Assembly: GCA_009733775.1 (NCBI GenBank) | Contig: WOGZ01000003.1 | Coordinates: 294,614-358,613, forward strand | Direction: 5' to 3' | DNA: 64,000 bases | Source of the DNA: Alectoria sarmentosa | Taxonomy: Eukaryota; Ascomycota; Lecanoromycetes; Lecanorales; Parmeliaceae | In this document: positions 44,345 through 53,529 of the stretch, one piece after another | Layout of the letters: every line of letters begins with the position of its first letter | Position numbering within the stretch: the first letter of the stretch is position 1 | Program-made: the position numbers and the translations under genes | The notes under the pieces: model-generated | Database searches by the model: none | The model's input: only the letters and a program-made list of their open reading frames with translations | What the model was told of the DNA's origin: nothing

Positions 44345-45652
44345 ATGGACCCCATGGTCGACGCCGCGGACACTACCGTGGGCCAGCCGAAAGCTCACAT
44401 TGAGCCTTCGATTGCAGAGCGAATAATAATACCTCGACCTTCGGCCCTATTTTCCGAATGGCTCCTCCGCCCCGACATCGTCCACCTCGACCACGGTTCC
44501 TCGGGCGCATGTCCCCGCTCCGTCTTCGACGCCCAAACGGCCCTCCGGCTCGAAATCGAACGCGGCTCCCCCGACTTCTTCCTCCGCCGCTACCACGCCC
44601 TCCTCTCCGCCTCAAAGGCCGCCCTCGCCCGCTTCTTGCATGCCGACCCGGCCAACCTCGCCCTCATGCCCGGCACCACCCATGCGATGAACGCCGTCCT
44701 CCAGTCTCAGACATTCCGGCCCGGCGACGAGCTGCTCACCACCTCGCACGCTTACGCTTCGACATTCACGCTCCTGAACGCCATGGCCGAACGAGACGGG
44801 GCCGTGGTGACGACGGCGCAGATTCCCCTGGTGCCGACTTCGCCGCATGAGGTGCTCGAAATCGTCCTGTCTTGCGTGACGGACAAGACGCGCTTTGCAG
44901 TCATCGACCACATTCCGTCGCGGACCGCTCTCGTCTACCCGATCGCGGCAATCGTCCGGGCACTCGAGGCTCGCGGAGTCGATGTCTGCGTGGACGGCGC
45001 GCATGCTCCCGGGCAGATCGCTCTCAAACTTTCGGATCTCAACGTGCCCTATTACATCGCGAGCTGCCACAAATGGATGTGCGCGCCCCGCGGAGTCGGC
45101 TTTCTGTACGTGCGAAGCGACAAGCTCGAATGCGTGAAGCCCGTCATCGTGGCAAGGACGACGTACAATAAAGATGCGTATGAAGGCGAACACACGAAGT
45201 TGCAGCACCGGTTTGATTGGTTTGGCACCTTCGATCCCAGCGCGTACTGCGTGCTGCCGAAAGTGGTGGACTGGTTGGAGGGTCTGGTACCGGGCGGTAA
45301 TGAAGCTCGAATGAAGGCGAATCACGAAGTAGCTGTCAAGGCGGCGGAGGTGGTGTTTCGTGCTGTTGGGATAGGGAGGGGTGAGACGAAGAGGTGGGTC
45401 CCTGAGGGAATGATTCCGTGCATGGTGGTGGTGCCACTGCCGGATAGTAAGGGGCCGGTTAACAAGGGGGTTTTGGACATTCAGAAGGACTTGTGGGAAA
45501 GGTTCGCGGTGGAGGTGCAGGTCTATAGTTTTCCGAGGTGGCCGGCGAGGACGCTGAGATTCAGTTGTCAGGCACATAATTGTTTGGAGCAGTATGTTTA
45601 TTTGGGGGAGTGTTTGAAGATTTTGCTTGAGGAGGAAGACAATCAATTGTGA
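44345..45652 (+). CDS. Class V aminotransferase, isopenicillin-N-epimerase-like
   Basis: Single exon, 435 residues. It has the PLP fold of class V aminotransferases: HLDHGSSGACPRSV at the N-terminus, PGTTHAMNAVLQS, the cofactor Asp218 in VDGAHAPG, and the Schiff-base Lys243 in ASCHKWMCAPRG followed by GFLYVR. The C-terminal domain contains RFSCQAHN. Relatives are annotated isopenicillin N epimerase-like (CefD) or cysteine-desulfurase-like; substrates of fungal members are mostly unknown, so this is not evidence of beta-lactam synthesis. The coding DNA is notably GC-rich in its first 900 bp. It is convergent with the peptide transporter gene. Confidence 0.85.
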   Translation: MDPMVDAADTTVGQPKAHIEPSIAERIIIPRPSALFSEWLLRPDIVHLDHGSSGACPRSVFDAQTALRLEIERGSPDFFLRRYHALLSASKAALARFLHADPANLALMPGTTHAMNAVLQSQTFRPGDELLTTSHAYASTFTLLNAMAERDGAVVTTAQIPLVPTSPHEVLEIVLSCVTDKTRFAVIDHIPSRTALVYPIAAIVRALEARGVDVCVDGAHAPGQIALKLSDLNVPYYIASCHKWMCAPRGVGFLYVRSDKLECVKPVIVARTTYNKDAYEGEHTKLQHRFDWFGTFDPSAYCVLPKVVDWLEGLVPGGNEARMKANHEVAVKAAEVVFRAVGIGRGETKRWVPEGMIPCMVVVPLPDSKGPVNKGVLDIQKDLWERFAVEVQVYSFPRWPARTLRFSCQAHNCLEQYVYLGECLKILLEEEDNQL

Positions 45653-46000
45653 GATGATTTTCTAGCGGGATTTATGCATGCAAAGGGTACTGGGAGGATT
45701 GGTGGATTACGAAATGTGGTACAGATACATTGATGTCTTGAGTCTTGAGTCTTGGTCACGAATTCTCAGCAAGTCCATGAAACCAGGATGTAGAGGAGTA
45801 AATGGATACATATCTTAAAGGCTTCTGTTGATGATAGTACAAAAGATCTCCCAGCCAAGGAGGCAGCTTACTCGAGGTGTCGACGCTCTAACGCGACTTT
45901 TCCCGCTTTCTTCCACGAGAACACAGATTGGCACAATTTAGAGTATCTAGCAGTCAGGCCAGTAATGACGCAGGCCTGCCCTCTATCCTCGACTAATCAC
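45653..46000. other. Convergent intergenic spacer
   Basis: 3' flanks of the aminotransferase and PTR2 genes; nothing else seen. Confidence 0.5.
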
Positions 46001-48509
46001 TCAAGGCTCCTCGTCAACAGGATGCGCAACCCCATCGACAGCTTTCTCATCTTGTCCCATACTCAATCCTTGCCTCGGATCTCCAATCTTCTCTTCCAAC
46101 TTCCCCATCTCATCCTCCTTCTTATCATACGTGGAAAACCCAAAGTAAAACGCCACGGTTGTCACAAACATGACACCGGTCAAACTTGCGAATTGGACAA
46201 ACACTTTCGGATTCTCCGACGTTGGGCTCAATGTGATGCCGAGTAAGGAGCCGACTGAGCACGCGAGCAGGTAAAGTGCGATGACGAGGGACTTCATTGA
46301 TGCGGGGGCTTTGGTGAAGGCATATTCCATACCGGTTATGTACGCGAAAATTTCCGCTAGGGCGGCAAACATGTAGGCGGGAATAATTGCAAAGGCGGAG
46401 ACCTGTCACGAATGACTTGTCAGTAATAGAAATATGGAAACGGATCAGAGACAATGTCGAGAAGCTTACATTGTTTGGGATCCTCCCATTCTCGCTACAG
46501 GCACCTTCGAGAGGATGATCGTAGCAGGGACCGGTATGATAGATGACTCTTACACGTCAGTCCTGCAGATCGAATCTCGAAACGGGCACTTACGCGATTG
46601 CATTCCGGTCGAGTATGCCATGCAAAGAGTTGCCATTAAGAACCCAACACTGATGCGAGCGATCGGTCCAAATGGGATTCGAAATCTTTGAAGGAGCGGG
46701 TAGAGACCTTGGCGTCTACATTTGTACATGTTAGTGCTCAGCCTAGCAGGGAAAGAATGAATTTGCTTACACCAAAGGCACAAATAAAATGATACAGACA
46801 GGACTGAACCCACCAACTGTATCAAGATCAGAATCTGGCGTAGCTTTGTAATCTTGACGGGTGGTTTCATGCTTACACATATCATTGGGTGCGCCATGCG
46901 TGTTCATATATCCGGCCTGGCTGACGAGGTTATTATTCGTCTGCCCATAACAGACCCAGAATATCGGACTGCAAAACTGCAAATTAGCTATAGAGGCAAG
47001 ATCAAGACTCAGTTGAGAGACGTACTAGACGGCGAACACTTTGCAAGCAAGCAGCGCTCGCTTCATTTCTTCAACAAACTTATCATCCCAAGGTACGGAC
47101 GACCGAAGGCTGTGTTGGGCTTGGTACGATGGTTTGGCCGCATCGAAATTCCTATGCTTGAGGCCAATCATGCAAGCATGGAATGTGTGAATGATGACCG
47201 ATCCCGAAGGCGGTCGTATGACTAGAGATGTCATGTGAGTTCATCAACTTTGTGTAGGTATTCCACCTGTATTCACCATATTTATGACGGCCAACTATCA
47301 ACGCGGCAATGGCCAAGCAACAGAAACACGCTGCCATAAGGTATGTGGCCCAGAAGTCGACCTTGAGTTCGAGCCACTGAGAGAAACTTGTTATTCATTG
47401 GGGTTGATAGCTTCCCGACTGCTCGAGTATGCTTACCGTAGCTGGGAAACCGGAGAGGGCTCCGAAATTGATCATCCTAGCTGTTAGTCAGTGTGACACG
47501 ATGGCAAGGCTGCCTCTGAAATACTCCATACCAATAGTAGATGTTATACACGCTTTGAATAGTGATATTAGGGTCAACTAGCAGACGCTTGCCGTCCTTC
47601 ATTTCCTTGATATACGGCTTCCGGCCAGCATTTTGCTCCGCTATGAGAGGGCCAACGTTACTCTTGATACCTCCGAATCTGGAAACGCTTAACGAAAGCC
47701 AACAAAGTGGTCGTATGCGGTCTTGACGTACCCGAGTCCGATGACAATCAGCGCTACAAGTAAGCCTGGCATTCCAGTACCGTGGTCCAAGGCGTCGGGT
47801 AGCGAAGTTGTGAATAAGATGAGAATGCCCACCAGAGCAACACTGACCTAATCTCAGCTCCTGTATGCACGAGAAGTGTAGCTGAAGAGCCATACCACGT
47901 CCCACAACAGATGGTCTTATATCTTCCCAAGTATATGTCTGCGACAATGGCGCCTATGATAGGTGTCGCATAGCACCAACAAGTGAAGAAGTAACTCAGT
48001 GCAGTCGCGACTGATTGTCCCTATGATACCCGTATTAGCACCCAATTGAGATGGTGAGGTCTCGAGATTGTCTCTCACTTTACCCAAGGCACCAGGTCTT
48101 AGCCCATCGTTCCTTGGATTTTGGATGTAATTCTCTGTGTACATTCATCAGTCCAAGTCGACCGGTGTAATCCCTTATCATCGAAGGAACATGTACGCAA
48201 GGGTCCGGTCATGCACCGGTATATAAATCTCTCTGCCATCTCTGCAATGGCGACCAAGAAAACCGCAGGTGGGATACCCTCTCCAACACGTCGCAAATTT
48301 GCCATTTCCCAATCCGTGGGCTCGACATCACTGGTGGATGAGCCGAACTTTTCTTGATTCTCGACGGCGGAGCCACCAGCAGAGACGTTATCAGCTAGAT
48401 TTGTCGGACTGCTTGTTTCAGGCGTAAAGATTGGGGTTTTCGCTGATGTGGTAGAAGTAAGCTTCTCCTCGGAAAGCTCAGTGGTGGCCATTGCAGGAAT
48501 CTGGGACAT
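46001..48509 (-). CDS. PTR2: Proton-coupled oligopeptide transporter (POT/PTR2)
   Basis: Thirteen exons (48509-48197, 48134-48079, 48020-47896, 47842-47732, 47678-47532, 47476-47437, 47376-47277, 47221-47026, 46968-46877, 46816-46771, 46715-46594, 46546-46470, 46402-46001; introns 47-67 nt) join without frame loss to 608 residues. Family marks in order: IPPAVFLVAIAEMAERF, QNYIQNPRNDGLRPGALGKG, DIYLGRYKTI, GFGGIKSNVGPLIAEQ, KYVIRPPSGSVIIHTF, WVCYGQTNNN, PFGPIARISVGFLMAT and AEIFAYITGMEYAFTKAP. Twelve membrane spans are expected. It imports di/tripeptides with protons at the plasma membrane. The start is MSQIPAMATTEL at 48509; Met 48491 is an alternative. C-terminal tail is acidic. Confidence 0.92.
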
Positions 48510-49827
48510 GAACTGACGAATGTTTTTGTTTTTGTTTTTGTAACCAATGGAAAAGTCCTCCAAGGGTGTCGTTAGCGAGGTACGAGCTAAGTGTGTGGCA
48601 CGATTAGTAGAAAAATTAAGGGGAACATTGACGGGCGGAAAGCAGGATGGGGCTAGACGGTTCTACCATGACTCCCGTCCTTTGTTCCCTAAGGTAGGTA
48701 CCCTCGTACCGTTGGGCTGAACCAGACAATCACTTGCGTCACAGCGCCACAGCATCACACCAACACCCAAAGTACCATCTGTTCCAGAAGGATAATAACT
48801 ATGGCGCTTACTTACAGAGGTGTGCCTCGTAAAATTCTATCTAGCCCACTTGGAGCCTGTAGCAATGGATGGGTAGGATGACTTCTCTGACGTCCACCAT
48901 CAAGCATCTATTATTAAAGTACCCTCATCTGCATGACTCATACGAAGACAAAGTTACGAGAGCTGCTGCGTCCAGGTCTTGCCCTGCATGAATCATGAGC
49001 AACGGACGGGGATTCCGAGATTACTTTATGTTGTACTTCCCGCCCCGCTCCTGGCTCCGGGAAAATTACCCACGAGTCAAATAAAGTAGCAACTTTTGAC
49101 CGAAAATGCTTCAGCCTCTCTTCAAGCAATCTGACCCTTTTCTGCAGGATTGCCTTGAAATCTTTTCGCCCTTTATTTCTGCATCGGTTTTTTTTGCAGG
49201 ATTAGAAAACACAAAACCGCTGCACCATTGTAAACCAGCGCCATTAGGAATTGAACCTCAATACTATTGCAGACCACCAGCGAACAGGATTGCCTTGAAA
49301 ACCCAATTTGAAGGTGCCTCAAAATTGCCTCGTACTGTAACTTATGTCCGGGGACGAAGATCCCTGAGAAACTCCTCGCGAAGCATTGCTGAGTACTACT
49401 GTACTGGGAAACGAAGAGATTTTCCACCTAATCATTTGATAAGAATAGGTGTCCCCTCTCTGTTTTTCAGCGTGCATAGATTGTATCGACAACGGGTCTA
49501 GGTGTACAAGTATAGGATCCCAAGCCACGAGATCATATCTCCTCGGCAGCGGATAAATTATATACTAGTGTATTGTACAACGGGTTCCACTGTCAATGAT
49601 TTGCAGTGTCTTGAGACCTTCTTGACTAAAAATATATACTTAAAAGTTCGCAACAGGCCATATCAGTCGACCATCGCATCGTGTGCAATACTGCTAGGTC
49701 TGGCATGATTCAGCCCCAATACTCAGAACTCGGATAGCACTGTGTCTTGGTTCTCATAATATCGAGGTGAAATACATAAGCTCGTCTCACAATCCCACGG
49801 ATAGTCAACCACGTCTCGAGAACACCA
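48510..49827. other. Intergenic with one B-box repeat copy
   Basis: 5' flank of PTR2 and 3' flank of the oxygenase gene. Apart from the repeat at 49213-49288 nothing is recognised. Confidence 0.5.
49213..49288 (-). repeat. B-box repeat, copy c
   Basis: On the minus strand it reads CCTGTTCGCTGGTGG, AATAGTATTGAGG, GGTTCAATTCC (B box with one change), TAATGGCGCTGG and ACAATGGTGCAGCGG, matching copy a, and then enters a T-rich stretch. Confidence 0.6.
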
Positions 49828-50961
49828 TCAAATCGCCTCCACTGCTTTGGCTCCTACATCCGGGTCCGCTAATCCCAAATATCCCGTCTTTCCCGTCAGA
49901 TAACTACCCGCCTTCTGCTCATTCAAACTCGCTCTAAAGACCTTGAATTTATTACAATGCCAATCATGGCTCCTCCACACCTTCCCCTCACGGTCCGTTA
50001 AAATTGCCTCGAACTCGGGCCGCAGGAAATACCCCAGGGAGTATTTCATCTCTTCCGTCCCCGGAGCTGGGACCACCCGGTGTAGGATGGAAGGAAGACG
50101 TCCGTTGGACAAGAAGGTCAGGCAGTCTCCGACGTTGATGATTGCATGTCCAGGCTTGGGTGCTACATAGCGCCATTCCGAGTCGCCAGGAAGCTGAACC
50201 TGGAGACCGGGAACCATAGAAAGGACGATCGCCAAGGTTCCGATGTCTGTGTGTGCCATGTGGCCGGCTTTATCACTGCTAGGTGTATCAGGTAGGTACC
50301 GCAAAAGGCTGAGGGCGCTGGTCGAAGGTTGGCCGCGGCGGTGGCATGATTCGATGCTTCGGTCTGGGGGTAAACAAAGGGCCGAAGACAGGAGCTTGAG
50401 TATGCGGATAGAGAGATCGTCCATAAGCTCTACGCTCTGTTTGATCGTGGTACGATGTTTTTGGATGCTGGAAGGGCCACGTAAAGCCATGCCTGGCACA
50501 ATACTGAAAAGCGAGTTGTTGGGAATCTTGGACATGTTAGCCATCGCTGGGCGTGTTTCTACTTACAAAACGCACCGTGAAAGCTTCGAAGCCGTCCCTC
50601 TTTCCTACCAGCGGGCCTGTGCTCCGTCCAGCTATCTTGTAACTGTACGGCATTGAGTCCGTAGGACCGACAAGTGTTGGAGGCTGATTGATAGTTTCAC
50701 ATACCCGTCGTACTTCTCCGGTCCTTGTCCTTCGACATCATATTTCAATTTTTCTTCTAGTGATAGTTCGAAGAAGTCTTTGGCTACACCATACAACTCT
50801 GTCAAATTTTCAAGCGCGGTACTACGATAGTCCAGATAGAAGAACCCATTCTCTTGACAAGCGGCGAGTAGGCATTTCTTTACATACGGGTCGTCTTTGA
50901 GTAGGTCAGAAGCAGAGATGATGTGTAGACCAGCCTCGTTCATCGAATGGTGCTGAGCCAT
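49828..50961 (-). CDS. 2-oxoglutarate/Fe(II) oxygenase, isopenicillin-N-synthase type
   Basis: Three exons, 50961-50705, 50642-50576 and 50526-49828 (introns 62 and 49 nt), give 340 residues. The N-terminal DIOX_N part reads LLAACQENGFFYLDY. The jelly-roll core has the iron triad His200 and Asp202 (GHMAHTDIG) and His257 (SILHRVV). The 2OG-anchor strand reads MKYSLGYFLRPE, where family members usually have R-x-S and here Lys replaces the Arg, which might alter co-substrate binding. Related fungal enzymes hydroxylate or desaturate small molecules in secondary metabolism. It lies on the same strand as the PTR2 gene. Confidence 0.88.
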
Positions 50962-51503
50962 TATTATGGCGGAATGATGTGTGTGAAATGTGGTCAGTCG
51001 AGGTTGCGTCGGGCGAAACAGAGTTAGTTCAGTACTCCGTAGTCGACCAACATATTGAATTCACTTGAGAACTAAGGTTTCGTGTCACGTTTACCTAACG
51101 GTAAAATAACCATGCAGTGTTTTTCAATACCTCATTGACGCAAGGCAAGAAGGTCGCATCGGAAGATTTCATGGTGATGTGCTGACGCCGCGGGCGATCT
51201 CCCTGGCCCGCAGGTCCTGGGAACCGGATATCTCCGTGCGCCAAATCAAATGATTCATTCTTCAGCGGTCAGAAAAAGGGCAAAAGACTTGGAATGCTCG
51301 CACCCGCACCTGAAAAGACTCGGGTAAAGTACTCAAGCCACCCGCATGTAGTTACATTGCGAACGGCAGAGCTTTCCCATTCATCCACCAAAAGTAGCGG
51401 TAAATTGGGGACAAGCTTGCCCGCATACATGTATCTTACGGAGCCAAATATCACAAAAACATCGAAAATTCCAACTCTGTTATTAGTCATTCAAATGCTG
51501 TAC
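50962..51503. other. Upstream region of the oxygenase gene
   Basis: No gene recognised; a minus-strand frame at 51269-51490 has no family resemblance. Confidence 0.4.
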
Positions 51504-51624
51504 TCGTACAATCCAGAAGTGAGGTACCTCGCTTAGTAGCGGCGGAAGGGCTCCCTTAAGAAATTTGGTGGAGTGCCAAGACGCTATCTTTTAGCGTCGT
51601 AACTCACTTCTGGATTGTACGAGG
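51504..51624 (-). mobile_element. Family A MITE, copy A2
   Basis: 121 bp with terminal inverted repeat CTCGTACAATCCAGAAGTGA at both ends. Its interior (CGCTTAGTAGCGGCGG first, GTGCCAAGACGCTA later) is reversed relative to A1. TA flanks the left end (51502-51503); the right flank is GA. Confidence 0.78.
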
Positions 51625-51766
51625 ATGAACATTACTTTGTAATGTGAACGATACATACGGAGGTTGACACCAAAAGTCCTGGGGAGCGCTAGTTATAGCC
51701 CTAACCTTACCTCCGGAAGGCGACCTCGCAGTGAAGGACCCGAGAAGAATCCCCCTGGAGCTCCTA

Positions 51767-51892
51767 CTCGTACATTCGAGAAGTGAGTTACGACGCTAAA
51801 GGATAGCGTCTTGGCACTCCACCAAACTTCTTAGGGGGGCCCTTCCGCCGCTACTAAGCGAGGTAACTCAGGGCACTTCTCGAATGTACGAG
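51767..51892 (+). mobile_element. Family A MITE, copy A3
   Basis: 126 bp, TA on both sides (51765-51766, 51893-51894). Terminal repeat CTCGTACATTCGAGAAGTG; interior GTTACGACGCTAAAGGATAG, CCGCCGCTACTAAGCG. A short insertion (CAGGGCA) sits in the right arm. Confidence 0.78.
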
Positions 51893-52006
51893 TAGGCTAA
51901 ATTTGAGGTTTGATAAGAATTTGGGCCCTCAGCTAGGCTGAGGCGAGGTATATCCCCGAAGCATTTTTAAGTTTAATGTCCGGGCAACTCTTTATGTACT
52001 CTGGTG

Positions 52007-52122
52007 CTCGTGTCCAGAGGTGAGTTACGACGCTAAGACTTAGTGTCTTGGCACTCCACCACATCTCTGTGGGGGTTTTCCCGCCGCTACTAAGCGAGAT
52101 ACTCACTTCTGGACAATACGAG
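52007..52122 (+). mobile_element. Family A MITE, copy A4
   Basis: 116 bp; interior GTTACGACGCTAAGACTTAG and CCGCCGCTACTAAGCG. The left terminal repeat is slightly decayed (CTCGTGTCCAGAGGTGAG), the right one is CTCGTATTGTCCAGAAGTGA on the minus strand. Its right-hand TA (52123-52124) is also the left-hand TA of element B1. Confidence 0.75.
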
Positions 52123-52124
52123 TA

Positions 52125-52295
52125 CAGGGTGTTTTCACATCGGTGCCCTCAGCTCCCGAGCCGTAGCTTGGGAGATTTAAAATACGCTCATTGATCAAAT
52201 CTCCTTACTCAGCGGCCAAGACGGCCTACGTATGTTACCTTAGTCACTGATAAAAACTAGCAGGGGGGCGGTCCGATGTGAAAAGACCGACCCCG
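52125..52295 (+). mobile_element. Family B inverted-repeat element, copy B1
   Basis: 171 bp between TA dinucleotides (52123-52124, 52296-52297). TTTTCACATCGG near the left end is exactly complemented by CCGATGTGAAAA near the right end; the outermost bases are CAGGGTG and CCCCG. Interior blocks AGCTCCCGAGC, GCTCATTGATCAAA and TTAGTCACT are shared with B2. No coding capacity. Confidence 0.7.
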
Positions 52296-52888
52296 TATAA
52301 TCATGAATTTTCATGATCAGATAAACGTGACTATAATTATTCGATTCTATAATTCTTTCATGCTTGAAATGTATGATTACTATACAACTACTGTATACAA
52401 TTCTAATACAGACGTATCAAAGTAATGAAACTTTTTTCTGCTCGCAGCTTCAGTCGAGGTTTATACTGCTTCAGGTTAGCTTCCGCTGGTGAATAAAACT
52501 GATTAAAACTGATTTACGGAAATCATGTGTAATCATGATTATACGGTTTTATGATCAAGATACGGCTACCGAAACCCGAGCCTGGGTTTAGGGTGTAGGT
52601 ACGTACCTAAGCAAGCCTTGTAGCATGTGCCTAATGTTGGTTATGGTAGCATTTAATTTCATTGATTGCTCTAGATGAATTTTGGTGATGTTTAGCTTTT
52701 ACACAGTGTTACAGTACTAACGGATCAATGTCACGATTATACGACCTTCGGATAGTCCGGGAGGCGCTCCAGATTCAAATGATAGATGCCTAATGCCGGC
52801 GGAAAATGAGCGAATGCATGGAACAGGCGTCATTCAATGCCCAGCTCAGGGGTATCAGATCTCCTATTAGTTGTTTCCCTGTTACCTA
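52296..52888. other. Intergenic between family B elements
   Basis: Nothing recognised. A single TTTAGGG near 52590 is not a telomere repeat array. Confidence 0.4.
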
Positions 52889-53048
52889 CACGGTTTTTGC
52901 ACATCGGATTGCCCACCTGTTAGTTTCCATGAGTGACTAAACCAGTCCTGGCCTTTTAATAAACATGTTTGATCAATGAGCGCCCTGAGATCCTGCCAAG
53001 CCAACGCTCGGGAGCTACAGGGGGGCAGTCCGCTGTGCAAAGACCCTG
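52889..53048 (-). mobile_element. Family B inverted-repeat element, copy B2
   Basis: 160 bp flanked by TA on both sides (52887-52888, 53049-53050), in the opposite orientation to B1. On the minus strand it starts CAGGGTCTTTGCACAGCGG and on the plus strand CACGGTTTTTGCACATCGG, an inverted repeat of about 30 bp with a few mismatches. GCTCCCGAGCG, GCTCATTGATCAAA and TTAGTCACT match B1. Confidence 0.75.
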
Positions 53049-53529
53049 TACCCAATGATCTCGCGCATGTTGGCCGGTATAATCAATCAGAGCGCCAGCG
53101 CAGATATGGATTCTCAAACAAAAGCCCCCCCCCCTTTTTTCAAATGCAACTGTAGCTGACATGAGGGTAGGCGTAAGACCAAGGCTCACCCACCTAAGTC
53201 TCTAGCTCACAGTAACGGTATGAAGGATTGCTCTCGGCTTGAAGCTTTCAAGGCACCCCAAACGATGGGTGGGTTCGAACGTATGCCAATAGCTTAGGCG
53301 GTTGCAAATGTGGAGTGTGCGGGCTATTTTTGTATAAGAAAACGAGGCTCACACATATAGCCGGGGTCATGCTTAAAATGCAAGGCTTTTGACCAAATTG
53401 TCTGCTCCCAAAAGCCTCTCGAAGGACGTTGTCCGCTGCGGTCATTCTCTTTGCACCATCTCGTCTCTTTATTTATACCAGTATTTTCTCACGTGCTCTT
53501 TTTCTCTCCGATTCCTCTACAAGGTGATC
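53049..53529. other. Upstream region of the 53530 gene
   Basis: No gene recognised. The frame of the next gene is open to 53389 but without an ATG. Confidence 0.4.

Noticed and set aside
44612..45646. Long open frame on the minus strand (344 codons)
   Set aside because: It is the antisense of the class V aminotransferase and has no family resemblance.
47843..47895. Apparent frameshift in PTR2 after LGRYKTICCGT
   Set aside because: Using GATTAG as acceptor breaks the frame, but the next AG (AGGTCAG, exon from 47842) restores it and gives VALVGILILF, so the gene is intact.
39835..50961. Beta-lactam biosynthetic cluster
   Set aside because: Epimerase-like and IPNS-type genes are present but no ACV synthetase or acyltransferase; family names alone do not justify the claim.
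52585..52600. TTTAGGG as a telomere repeat
   Set aside because: Only one unit; no array.
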